A stretch of DNA of 64,000 nucleotides from assembly GCA_948678575.1 (NCBI GenBank), contig CAPPGO010000011.1, forward strand, positions 1-64,000. The letters run 5' to 3'. The notes beneath the pieces were generated by a model. It was given only the letters and a program-made list of their open reading frames with translations, was not told where the DNA came from and searched no databases. Of the stretch, positions 17,918 to 26,833 are shown piece by piece. The DNA is from an uncultured Clostridia bacterium. GTDB lineage: Bacteria > Bacillota > Clostridia > TANB77 > CAG-508. Both the position numbers and the translations under genes were made by a program. Within the stretch, counting starts at the first letter, position 1. The number at the start of each line of letters is the position of its first letter.

Positions 17918-19312
17918 TTAGTGTATAATTTTCCCTTTTAAATACCATTTGTGTGCTTCAATAATTTCAACAGTAACCATATCACCGATTTTCTCATTAG
18001 TTTCTGGTTCAAATATTACTACTTTATTTGTATCAGTTCTACCAGTTAACATCTTATCGTTATTCTTACTTAAACCTTCTATTAAAATTTTTTGCTGTGT
18101 GTGTAAATATTTATCATTATTCTCATCTACCTTAGATTCATATAGTTCTTTTAATTTATCAAATCTTTTATGTTTGATTTCTTCTGGAATTTGTTCTAAC
18201 TTAGCTGCTGGTGTACCTTCTCTTGGTGAATATATAAACATAAATATTTGTTCAAAATTTACTTTCCTTACTACATCTAATGTATCTTCAAATTCTTCAT
18301 CCGTTTCCCCTGGAAATCCAACTATAATATCCGTTGAAAATACAATATTCGGTATTTTATCTTTCATTTTTCGAACTAATTCTAAATATTGTTCTTTATT
18401 ATATACTCGGTTCATTTCTTTTAAAACCTTAGAGTTTCCTGATTGAAGTGGCAAATGTATTATTTTGGCTATTTTATCATTCTTTGCTATTGATTCAATG
18501 ACATCGTCAGTGAAGTTCTTTGGATGTGGAGAAATAAATCTTACTCTCTCTATCCCATCTATTTTACATACTGCATCTAACAGTTTTGCAAAAGAATTAA
18601 TTTCTCCTGCACTTTCTAAATCTGCTCCTTGATGTGCCATATATGAATTAACATTTTGTCCTAATAAAGTTATTTCTTTATATCCATCATTTGCTAAATC
18701 TTGGACTTCTTTTAATATATTCTGTGGATTTCTGCTTCTTTCCCTACCTCTCACATAAGGAACTATACAATATGTACAAAAATTATTACATCCATACATT
18801 ATAGTAACCGAAGCTCTAAATTTATCGTTTCTCCTTATTGGTATATCTTCGTGAATTTCTCCATCGACATCTATAACATCTTTTACTTTTTCATGTTCTA
18901 TTAGTGCCTTATATATATCCTCTGGAAGATTTTGCATTGTATGTGTTCCAAAAATTACATCTACAAAAGGATAACTTTTTCTGATTTTTGAAACCATGTT
19001 TTTCTCTTGCATCATACATCCACCAATAGCTACAATTAAATCTTTATGCTCTTTTATTTTTTTTATTTCTCCAATTTTACCGAATAGTCTTTCCTCTGCA
19101 TTTTCTCTAACACAACAAGTATTAAAAATGACAATATCTGCATCTTCAAATTTTTGTGTTTCAGTATATCCCATTTCGGTTAACATTCCAGAGATTTTTT
19201 CTGAATCATTTTCATTTAATTGGCATCCCATTGTTAATATATAATACTGCAAATTTCTACCATCTATCTTGGCTTTCACCATTTTTATAAATTCTTCTTG
19301 TTTTTCTTTCAC
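17918..19312 (-). CDS. miaB: tRNA-2-methylthio-N6-dimethylallyladenosine synthase MiaB
   Basis: 464 residues. The N-terminal UPF0004 domain supplies three Cys (TMGCQLNEND, NTCCVRENAEE, GGCMMQ). The radical-SAM CxxxCxxC is YGCNNFCTYCIVPYVRGRERSR (about 170), and a C-terminal TRAM domain follows. It adds the methylthio group to i6A37, which improves reading of UNN codons and frame maintenance. Intact, with no CGG in frame. Confidence 0.96.
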   Translation of the reverse strand: MKEKQEEFIKMVKAKIDGRNLQYYILTMGCQLNENDSEKISGMLTEMGYTETQKFEDADIVIFNTCCVRENAEERLFGKIGEIKKIKEHKDLIVAIGGCMMQEKNMVSKIRKSYPFVDVIFGTHTMQNLPEDIYKALIEHEKVKDVIDVDGEIHEDIPIRRNDKFRASVTIMYGCNNFCTYCIVPYVRGRERSRNPQNILKEVQDLANDGYKEITLLGQNVNSYMAHQGADLESAGEINSFAKLLDAVCKIDGIERVRFISPHPKNFTDDVIESIAKNDKIAKIIHLPLQSGNSKVLKEMNRVYNKEQYLELVRKMKDKIPNIVFSTDIIVGFPGETDEEFEDTLDVVRKVNFEQIFMFIYSPREGTPAAKLEQIPEEIKHKRFDKLKELYESKVDENNDKYLHTQQKILIEGLSKNNDKMLTGRTDTNKVVIFEPETNEKIGDMVTVEIIEAHKWYLKGKIIH

Positions 19313-19371
19313 GAAAATATCCTCCTAGCCGTTAATATTTTATACTATTTTACAATCTTTTTCAAGATTTA

Positions 19372-19400
19372 GATTGTATTTAATTAATATTTCTTATATA
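19372..19400 (+). promoter_or_regulatory. Promoter of the J-domain gene
   Basis: TTGTAT (19372-19377), 17-nt spacer, TATAAT (19395-19400), 31 bases before the ATG. Confidence 0.65.
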
Positions 19401-19431
19401 ATATTTTTAGAAAATTTATAAGGGGATTTTT

Positions 19432-19932
19432 ATGAACTATTATCAAATTTTAAAAGTCTCAGAAAACGCTTCACAACAAGAAATTAGAGACTCTTACAAA
19501 AAATTAATAAAACAATATCATCCTGATATTTACAAAGGTGATTATGAATATGCAGAAAAAATTACAAAAGAATTAAATGATGCTTATGCAATTTTATCAA
19601 ATGAGGAAAATAGAAAAGAATATGATGCACTTCTACACCCATTAACTGAATACAATTATAATTCTTCATATCAACAACAAAATATAGAATATGATGAACC
19701 ATTAAAACCTTCTATTGAAGATATAATGAAAGAAAAAATCTATAACATAGTAGATGAAAAAACCAGTAAAATGAATCGAAAATCAAAAACACTTCTAGTC
19801 ATATTAGTAATACTATTTGCCTTACTTCTTACAGCTCTTGCAATTAATGATTATATAAAAATTATAAAAATCTCAACTGAATCTGAAAATATGCACAATA
19901 ACACGGTTGTTGAAAATATAATAAATAACTAA
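19432..19932 (+). CDS. Membrane-anchored J-domain protein
   Basis: 166 residues. Residues 1-65 form a DnaJ domain (NYYQILKVSENASQQEIRDSYKKLIKQYHPDIYKG) with the HPD tripeptide needed to stimulate DnaK ATPase. A charged linker and one membrane segment (LLVILVILFALLLTALAI, about 121-138) follow, then a short outer tail. No Gly/Phe or zinc-finger regions, so it is a type III J protein that probably recruits DnaK to the membrane. It is transcribed alone, from its own promoter, between leftward operons. Confidence 0.88.
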   Translation: MNYYQILKVSENASQQEIRDSYKKLIKQYHPDIYKGDYEYAEKITKELNDAYAILSNEENRKEYDALLHPLTEYNYNSSYQQQNIEYDEPLKPSIEDIMKEKIYNIVDEKTSKMNRKSKTLLVILVILFALLLTALAINDYIKIIKISTESENMHNNTVVENIINN

Positions 19933-19960
19933 AAAAGTATCCATTAAAGGATACTTTTTT
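19932..19960. terminator. Bidirectional terminator
   Basis: AAAAAAGTATCC/GGATACTTTTTTT hairpin between the J-domain gene and the convergent ABC permease gene. Confidence 0.8.
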
Positions 19961-19963
19961 TGA

Positions 19964-21217
19964 TTATTCGCTTCTTAAAGCATCAATTGGATTTAATTTA
20001 GATGCCTTCATAGCAGGAATTATTCCGAAAATTATTCCTATTACTGTCGAAAAGACAACTGCTATTATTGTAGCAACTGGACTAATAGCAACTGGCGTCA
20101 TTGCAATTTTTGAAATAACATTTGCCATAACAATTCCAACTATTACTCCTACTATTCCACCTATACTAGTTAATACTGATGCTTCTGTTAAAAATTGTAA
20201 CAATATTCTTTTTCTTCTTGCACCAAGTGCCTTTTTTAATCCAATCTCTTTTGTTCTTTCTGTTACAGATACAAGCATTATATTCATTACACCAATTCCA
20301 CCTACAATTAATGAAATACTTGCAATAAGCAACAATTGATTATTTGTAGATGAACTTAAATCTTGAATTTGTTTTGCTTGTTTTAATAAATCATCATTTT
20401 TATAAGCTATCTCTTCTTCTCCATTTGTAGTAATTCTAGAATTCAAATAATCTGCTGTCTTTTTTCCAGCTTTTGTCATATCATCAGTAGAATTACATTC
20501 TACAACAATGTTTTGAGGTTCGTCAAATCTACATATTATTGACCAACACTTATCTGGTACAAAAATTTGTCCCATACTTTGTCCTGCATAAGTCATATAG
20601 TCTTGAAAAGAGTTTATAACTGGTTTAAATTTTATTTTCTTTTCACTAACTCCTATAACTGTAAATGGTTCACCAAATATTTCTACAACTTTACCAACTG
20701 GATTTACACCTTGAAACAAAGTTTCAGCAGTTTCTTTATCGATTATTGCAACTTTTCTAAATTGTGTAAAATCTTCTTCTTGAAAAGTTCTTCCCATTTC
20801 TACATAAAAATTATTAACCTCAAAATAGTTTTCATCTATTCCATATAGAGAACCTGAAAAAGATTTATTTTTATAAAAAACATTTTCAGAATATTCTCTT
20901 CTCATGTATGTACAAGCTTTGCTTACTCCATCTATTTTTTCTATTTCTTCTAAATCTTGCTTTTTAATTATAGGAACTCCATCTGGAACTGGATTCCATA
21001 AGAAATTCATTTTTCCTTCACCTTGATATAATTCTATATTAACTGCATCTGTTCCAGAACCTATTAAATTTTGTTTGATTTGCTCATTTGTTCCTTTAAT
21101 AGTAGAAACAATAGTTATAATTGCTGCAATACCTATAATTATACCTAACATTGTTAGTAAAGAACGAAGTTTGTGACTAAATATTCCTTGCAAAGCTAAA
21201 AATATGTTTTCAAACAT
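19964..21217 (-). CDS. MacB/FtsX-type ABC transporter permease
   Basis: 417 residues: one N-terminal helix (LRSLLTMLGIIIGIAAIITIVS), a large extracytoplasmic MacB core domain (about 45-285) and three C-terminal helices with the family signature GGIGVMNIMLVSVTERTKEIGLKKALGAR. It transmits ATP-driven movement across the membrane for export of peptides or drugs. It is the last gene of a four-gene operon with two membrane-fusion proteins and an ATPase. Confidence 0.9.
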   Translation of the reverse strand: MFENIFLALQGIFSHKLRSLLTMLGIIIGIAAIITIVSTIKGTNEQIKQNLIGSGTDAVNIELYQGEGKMNFLWNPVPDGVPIIKKQDLEEIEKIDGVSKACTYMRREYSENVFYKNKSFSGSLYGIDENYFEVNNFYVEMGRTFQEEDFTQFRKVAIIDKETAETLFQGVNPVGKVVEIFGEPFTVIGVSEKKIKFKPVINSFQDYMTYAGQSMGQIFVPDKCWSIICRFDEPQNIVVECNSTDDMTKAGKKTADYLNSRITTNGEEEIAYKNDDLLKQAKQIQDLSSSTNNQLLLIASISLIVGGIGVMNIMLVSVTERTKEIGLKKALGARRKRILLQFLTEASVLTSIGGIVGVIVGIVMANVISKIAMTPVAISPVATIIAVVFSTVIGIIFGIIPAMKASKLNPIDALRSE

Positions 21218-21250
21218 TTTCTATTTTCCTTTCTTATAATAATGTTGCTT

Positions 21251-22849
21251 TTAATAATATAAATCATCCATAGAGCCTTCAACTGTATTAGCCCCCTCTT
21301 TTACCTCTTTACCATAAGGAAAAGCAATCCTATCATCAGTTGTTAGTCCACTTTTTATTTTAAGATTATCATAAGCTCCACCATCTATAAAAATTTGTCT
21401 TTTTTCTAATTTGTTATCTTGATTAGCTACATATACAAAATACTTTCCATTTTCTTCTAATACAAAAGCTTTCATTACATATAGTCCTGAACTTCCTGTA
21501 TTTTCAACTTGCGGTGTAAGTGCAACATATTCATCGGCCTTAAAAGTTGCTTCTTCACTAACAAAAACAGTATATGGATAATATGAAACATTACTATTTC
21601 CCATCCCAAAATTTCGATAATTTGAAAGTGGTATATTAGATACTTCTTTAACAACACCTTCTGCCATACTACCAGAATTGTACGACATAACTGATACTTT
21701 TTGACCTACTTTTATTTGATCTAAACTAAGTTCTCCAATATAACCAGTAATGTAATATCCTCCACCACCAGAAATAACAATAACTGGTTTTGTCTTAATT
21801 TCAGAATCAGTTAAACTCAAAACACTTTTTACAACCCCATCAACTTTACTATAAACAGTTACGTCCTTTATTTCACTCTCTAAAATTTTATATTCTGATT
21901 TAGCTACTTTAATATTTAAAATTAATTCACTAATTTCTTTCTCTTTTTCTAATGTCATCTTTCGTAATTCTTCTGCTGTATAAGAAGCTTCCATTTCTTC
22001 AAAATTATTGGGAATTGTTGGAACTTCTATAACATTATTTTCTGATTTATGCTCAACTATTGGATCATCTTCTTCTGTATAATTTTTTACAATTGAAAAA
22101 CTATATTCATCTGCTTTTTTTGTAAATTTTATTTTTGAAGCACTTTTAAAATTTCCATATATTTCATTATTATCTCTTACCATAAAAATAGCATAAACTT
22201 CTGTTTTTCCAGCTCCTGCTCTTAAAAGTAATTGTTCGATAAAAGATTTTTCATATTCTTTACCTTCTGACCACAAAAATATATATGGAAGTTCAGTAGT
22301 TCCACTTCCTGTAAGTGGAGCTGGTACCATTTCTTTATTTTTAGGAACTTCTGGAAGTGGAGCCGAAAAAGTTATATAATTTTCAACTGATTCTTCTGGA
22401 ATTTCTGGTTGTATAGGTTCTTGAACTGGTGCATTTGGTTGATAATTTCGTATTTTTTCTAATTCTTTTTTTGCATTATCCAATTGCAATTCCATTTTCT
22501 TTATATCTATTTGTTTTCTTTCCAATTCTAATGAAGTTAAAGTTGTACTATATTTTATTAATGGTGTACCTTTTTTTACTTGTTCTCCTTCTTTTACAAG
22601 TATTTTTTCAACTTCTTGTGTACTACTCAAATATACAGATTGAGTTTTATCTTCTTTTACTAAGCCTTCTGTTTGATTACTATCTTGCCAAAAATCTGTC
22701 ATGCCAATATCATTCATTGAAAATACTGGTACTTCTTTTACATTATTTTTTTTATACAAATAAATTCCTAAAACTGTTGCTACAACTATAACAAGAATAA
22801 TTATGAAAGGTATCATTACTTTTTTTTGAAATAATTTTATTTTTTTCAT
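21251..22849 (-). CDS. HlyD/MacA-like membrane-fusion protein
   Basis: 532 residues with a cytoplasmic basic start and one N-terminal helix (IPFIIILVIVVATVLGIYL), biotinyl-lipoyl-like half (KILVKEGEQVKKGTPLIKY), a long coiled-coil hairpin interrupted by an unusual Pro-rich insert of about 120 residues (about 145-290), a second lipoyl half (VTVYSKVDGVVKSVLS) and a beta barrel. It overlaps the ATPase gene by 4 bases. It may shape the substrate path of the exporter. Confidence 0.85.
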   Translation of the reverse strand: MKKIKLFQKKVMIPFIIILVIVVATVLGIYLYKKNNVKEVPVFSMNDIGMTDFWQDSNQTEGLVKEDKTQSVYLSSTQEVEKILVKEGEQVKKGTPLIKYSTTLTSLELERKQIDIKKMELQLDNAKKELEKIRNYQPNAPVQEPIQPEIPEESVENYITFSAPLPEVPKNKEMVPAPLTGSGTTELPYIFLWSEGKEYEKSFIEQLLLRAGAGKTEVYAIFMVRDNNEIYGNFKSASKIKFTKKADEYSFSIVKNYTEEDDPIVEHKSENNVIEVPTIPNNFEEMEASYTAEELRKMTLEKEKEISELILNIKVAKSEYKILESEIKDVTVYSKVDGVVKSVLSLTDSEIKTKPVIVISGGGGYYITGYIGELSLDQIKVGQKVSVMSYNSGSMAEGVVKEVSNIPLSNYRNFGMGNSNVSYYPYTVFVSEEATFKADEYVALTPQVENTGSSGLYVMKAFVLEENGKYFVYVANQDNKLEKRQIFIDGGAYDNLKIKSGLTTDDRIAFPYGKEVKEGANTVEGSMDDLYY

Positions 22850-23520
22850 TTTAACTCCTCTTGAAGATTTCCATCACGAATATGATAAATTTTTTTCGCA
22901 CATTCAGCTATTTTAGGTTCATGTGTTATCATAATTATTGTAGCACCTTCATCATTTAATTTTTTAAATAATTCCATTATTTGTTCACCAGCTTTGGTAT
23001 CTAATGCACCAGTAGGCTCATCTGCTAATAATAAAAGTGGATTTCCTACCATTGCTCTTGCAATCGCTACTCTTTGACATTGACCACCTGATAATTGATT
23101 TGGTAAAAATTTCTTTCTGTCACCTAGACCAACTTTTTCCAATGCTTCTCCTGCAATTGCCATCCTTTTGGCTTTACTAACATCTCTATATAACAATGGT
23201 AAAGCAACATTTTCTATTGCTGTTAATTTAGGTAACAAATGAAATTGCTGAAAAACAAATCCTATTTTTTGATTTCTTATATCTGACATTCTATTATCTG
23301 TTGCCTTAGAAACATCTTCACCATCCAATAAATATTTTCCTGTTGTCGCTACATCTAAACATCCTATAATATTCATTAAGGTTGTTTTTCCTGAACCGGA
23401 AGGTCCCATTATAGCAATATAATCTCCCTTATCTACTCTTAAAGAAACATTATTTAAAACATTTACTGGTATGCTTTCCTGATTATATATCTTATTTATA
23501 TTTTCTAAATCTACTATCAT
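22846..23520 (-). CDS. MacB/LolD-type ABC transporter ATPase
   Basis: 224 residues. Walker A GPSGSGKTT (about 39-47), Q-loop FVFQQFHLLPKLTAIENVALPLLYR, signature LSGGQCQRVAIARAM, Walker B LLLADEPTGALD and switch His in ITHEP are all present. It powers the permease encoded two genes downstream. Start and stop overlap the neighbouring fusion-protein genes, so the four genes form one operon. Confidence 0.95.
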   Translation of the reverse strand: MIVDLENINKIYNQESIPVNVLNNVSLRVDKGDYIAIMGPSGSGKTTLMNIIGCLDVATTGKYLLDGEDVSKATDNRMSDIRNQKIGFVFQQFHLLPKLTAIENVALPLLYRDVSKAKRMAIAGEALEKVGLGDRKKFLPNQLSGGQCQRVAIARAMVGNPLLLLADEPTGALDTKAGEQIMELFKKLNDEGATIIMITHEPKIAECAKKIYHIRDGNLQEELK

Positions 23521-24986
23521 TATTGACCTCCAAGTGGTATAGTAGCACCAGATTGTACATTTGTTGTTACACTTGTTGAATCTGGTGTGCTTGTTACATT
23601 AGAAACTGATGTATCTGGTGTTTTTACTGTATCAGATGTTGATGTATCTGGTATTATTGCATCATTCTCAACTGTAAGTTCTCCATTACCATTTGTCATG
23701 TCTATAATTTCTCTATTTTCTCCCATATCTATATTCATTTTTACATCTTCACCATCTTCAATCATTGGAATATCTGATACACTATCATATTTCTCAACTT
23801 TTAAACCTTCTGTTAATTCTTGACTAGGATCTGCAATATAGTCATCTTTACTTAATCCTTCTGTTATTTGAACTTCTAATAAATTCTCATCTTTGCTTCC
23901 AATTGTAAGTTTTCGTTTTTCTAATTTATCGCCTTTTCCTGCAACCCATATATAGTTGTTTCCAGCATCCTCTACAATAAAATATGATGGTATCCATATT
24001 CCATCTTGTTTTGCAATTTGACCATAATCAAATTCAATATATATATGTTGCCCCATCATAAGCCCATCTTTTTGCTCTAAATTAATATAAAATGGATATT
24101 TAGAAGATGTAGTCATTGTATCCGAATTACCATACATCATCATTCCTGAATTATTATCATTTGACTCTGGATTAGAAGTATCAACTTTTGTAATTGTACC
24201 ATTCCAAGTTTTATTTTCATCTAATCTTGAACGAATTATAACTTTTTGTCCTTCTGAAAACATCATAACATTTTGTTCATTTACAACACCTTTTATTTTA
24301 TAATCGCCTGTTTGCATAATTGTTATATATGAATCATCTTCACCATCTTGATATCCCATTGAAGTATCATTGTCTCCATCATTAATGTTTTGAATTACAC
24401 CATTTATTTCAGCTGTTATTACTGAATTTTTTATAGTTTTATTTAAGTTAGATATTTCTAAATTTTTAGTCTTAATATTATACTCTGTTTGTTTTATATC
24501 ATTTTCCAAAGTTTGTATTTCTATTGAAATTTCTGGGTCATCCGGACGAGTTTTACTTTCTTCTAATAAATTTTGTATTTGTTTTTTAGAATTAGCAATA
24601 GAGTTTTCCATTTTTTCTATCTCTAATTTAGTTTGTTCAACTTTATTAGAATTTTCAGTTGTATCATATTCAAATAATTTTTGACCTTTTTCAACTGTTT
24701 GACCTTTTTCAACATATAATTCTTTTACTTTCAATTCAGTGTCTTTTTTTATTTTTATAGTATCTTGCGCAACTACCATTCCTGCATATTTATTTTGAAA
24801 TAAATTCATATTTTCTGTAAATATTTTAACAGATTGTGTTGCAATTTTATTATCACTATTGTTACCATCTTTTCTAAATACAAAAAATAATCCAACAGAA
24901 ACTACCGCTAGAATAGCAATAATACTTATAACAATAATTGCTATTTTTTTAACCTTTGCTTTTTCTTTCTTTTCCTTTTTACTCAT
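23520..24986 (-). CDS. HlyD/MacA-like membrane-fusion protein with Thr/Ser-rich tail
   Basis: 488 residues: Lys-rich start, one N-terminal helix (IAIIVISIIAILAVVSVGLFFVF), lipoyl half (KVKELYVEKGQTVEKGQKLFEYD), a coiled-coil hairpin (about 110-190), second lipoyl half (VITAEINGVIQNINDGD), beta barrel and a low-complexity tail rich in Thr, Ser, Pro and Asp (VKTPDTSVSNVTSTPDSTS). It is the first gene of the exporter operon. Two fusion proteins with one ATPase and one permease could form a mixed adaptor or serve different substrates. Confidence 0.85.
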   Translation of the reverse strand: MSKKEKKEKAKVKKIAIIVISIIAILAVVSVGLFFVFRKDGNNSDNKIATQSVKIFTENMNLFQNKYAGMVVAQDTIKIKKDTELKVKELYVEKGQTVEKGQKLFEYDTTENSNKVEQTKLEIEKMENSIANSKKQIQNLLEESKTRPDDPEISIEIQTLENDIKQTEYNIKTKNLEISNLNKTIKNSVITAEINGVIQNINDGDNDTSMGYQDGEDDSYITIMQTGDYKIKGVVNEQNVMMFSEGQKVIIRSRLDENKTWNGTITKVDTSNPESNDNNSGMMMYGNSDTMTTSSKYPFYINLEQKDGLMMGQHIYIEFDYGQIAKQDGIWIPSYFIVEDAGNNYIWVAGKGDKLEKRKLTIGSKDENLLEVQITEGLSKDDYIADPSQELTEGLKVEKYDSVSDIPMIEDGEDVKMNIDMGENREIIDMTNGNGELTVENDAIIPDTSTSDTVKTPDTSVSNVTSTPDSTSVTTNVQSGATIPLGGQ

Positions 24987-25026
24987 ATCAAAAATCCCTT
25001 CTATAAGTATATATTTTTACACATAC

Positions 25027-25055
25027 ATTATATTGTTATATATAATAATTTTCAA
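25027..25055 (-). promoter_or_regulatory. Promoter of the ABC exporter operon
   Basis: Minus strand TTGAAA (25050-25055), 17-nt spacer, TATAAT (25027-25032), about 40 bases before the ATG at 24986. In the remaining stretch to pyk (25056-25240) I see only the pyk terminator. Confidence 0.7.
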
Positions 25056-25172
25056 TAGTTTTCACATATTCTTAATAAATTCGCCATATGTACAGATTGC
25101 TTTGCAATCGCACAAATTTATGTAACTTAACCTTGTTATTTCGCAAAGTTCTGTCAAACTTTCATACATAGT

Positions 25173-25222
25173 AAAAAAAGTTTATATAAGAAAAACAAAT
25201 TCTTAATATAAACTTTTTTATT
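25173..25222. terminator. Terminator of pyk
   Basis: AAAAAAGTTTATAT...ATATAAACTTTTTT hairpin with an AT-rich loop, just past the pyk stop codon. Confidence 0.75.
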
Positions 25223-25240
25223 TTTTAAAAACTATATTTA

Positions 25241-26677
25241 TTAAACTTCTGCATATCCACCGATGATTTTGCTTGATTTAACTCCGTTTACATAGTTATG
25301 TCCGCCAGCTAAAACTACTTTATCACCTGATTCTAAGATTCCCTTAGCTTTTAATTTTTCGATACCAGCTACAACTGTTGCATCTGTATCAACACCAGAT
25401 TCAACATAAACTGGGTGAACATTCCAAGCCAAACCTAATTGACGGAAAGTTCTCTTATTATCTGTAACAGCAAGTATTGGACAACCTGCTCCCATTCCTG
25501 CTAATCTTCTTGCTGAATCTCCTGTATGTGTATAGCATACAATAGCATCAGCATTTGTATTTTTAGCAATAACGCAAGTAGCATAAGCAACATTATCTTC
25601 TAAATCATTTAATACTATTTTATCTTTATCATCAAATCTCTTCCAATAATTAACTTCTGGCTCAACTCTTCTTGCTATTTTATCCATTGTTTTAACACAT
25701 TCTAATGGGAATTTACCCATAGCACATTCACCAGATAACATGATAGCACTTGTTCTATCATAAATTGCATTAGCAACATCAGAAGCTTCTGCTCTTGTTG
25801 GTAATGGATTACTCATCATAGATTCTAACATTTGTGTAGCTGTTATAGCTGGTTTATGAGCTCTATTTGATAATTTTATAAATTTCTTTTGCATTACAGG
25901 TGGTTCTGTAAAGTCTGTTTCAGTAGCCATATCTCCACGAGCTATCATTTGAGCATCTGCTGCTTTAACAATATCTTCCATGTTTGATAAACCTTCAACA
26001 TTTTCAACTTTTGTTATAATTTGAATATCTTTTCCACCATTTTCATCTAATACTTTTCTAACTTGTGCAATATCATCTAAGTTTCTTGCAAATGAAACTG
26101 CAACAAAATCGTATTCATGTTCACAAGCTGTTTTTAAGTCTGCTATATCTTTATCTTTTAAAGCTGGTAAACGAATTATTGTACCAGGTAAGTTCATTGT
26201 TTTTCTACTTCCCAAAGGATTTCCATGAACAACTGTACAATGAATATCTTTATCAACTATTTCATCAACTCTTAATTCAATAGCTCCATCATCTATTAAT
26301 ATTTTTGTTCCAGGTTTTACATCTTTATATAGTTCTTTGTAAGAAACACTTACTCTATCTTTATCACCAATAATATCTTCGTTAACTAATACAAATTTTT
26401 GTCCATCTTCTAGTGGTATTTTCTCATTTTTACCTGTTACTAACATACCTGTTCTAATTTCTGGACCTTGCATATCAAGAATCATTGGAATTGGTAGGTC
26501 TTTTTCTTCTCTTATTCTTATAATGTCTTCTGTTTTTTCTTTTTGTTCTTCGTAACTACCATGTGAATAATTTATTCTACAAACGCTTAATCCAGCATCA
26601 AATAAATCTTCTAAAATAATTTCACTAGATGGTCCGATAGTTCCTACTATCTTTGTTTTTCTTAAATATGATTTCAT
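25241..26677 (-). CDS. pyk: Pyruvate kinase
   Basis: 478 residues. RKTKIVGTIGPSS start, substrate region INYSHGSYEEQ, the signature ITKVENVEGLSNMEDIVKAADAQMIARGDM with catalytic Lys and metal-binding Glu, then NKRTFRQLGLAWNVHPV in the C-terminal domain. It converts PEP and ADP to pyruvate and ATP. It has the short form without the extra PEP-utiliser domain found in Bacillus. Single-gene unit with its own terminator; no in-frame CGG. Confidence 0.96.
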   Translation of the reverse strand: MKSYLRKTKIVGTIGPSSEIILEDLFDAGLSVCRINYSHGSYEEQKEKTEDIIRIREEKDLPIPMILDMQGPEIRTGMLVTGKNEKIPLEDGQKFVLVNEDIIGDKDRVSVSYKELYKDVKPGTKILIDDGAIELRVDEIVDKDIHCTVVHGNPLGSRKTMNLPGTIIRLPALKDKDIADLKTACEHEYDFVAVSFARNLDDIAQVRKVLDENGGKDIQIITKVENVEGLSNMEDIVKAADAQMIARGDMATETDFTEPPVMQKKFIKLSNRAHKPAITATQMLESMMSNPLPTRAEASDVANAIYDRTSAIMLSGECAMGKFPLECVKTMDKIARRVEPEVNYWKRFDDKDKIVLNDLEDNVAYATCVIAKNTNADAIVCYTHTGDSARRLAGMGAGCPILAVTDNKRTFRQLGLAWNVHPVYVESGVDTDATVVAGIEKLKAKGILESGDKVVLAGGHNYVNGVKSSKIIGGYAEV

Positions 26678-26763
26678 ATTACTATTCCTCTTTTCTCTAT
26701 ATAGTTTTTATAAACCCAAGTCTTAGCATATCATAAAGCTTATATTTTTTCAAGTCTTTTTTT

Positions 26764-26812
26764 AAGTAAATTGACAAAACTTGAATATTTTGTCAATTTA
26801 CTTTGCATAATA
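26764..26812 (+). promoter_or_regulatory. Sigma-F/G-type promoter and palindrome before the gerK operon
   Basis: GAATA (26783-26787), 18-nt spacer and CATAATA (26806-26812) fit the forespore sigma pattern (GNATR / CATNNTA), as expected for germinant receptor genes. Overlapping it is a near-perfect palindrome (26764-26803; arms AAGTAAATTGACAAAA, loop CTTGAATA), which may be an operator. The sigma assignment is inferred from pattern only. Confidence 0.6.
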
Positions 26813-26833
26813 TGTTTGAAAGGATATTTACTT

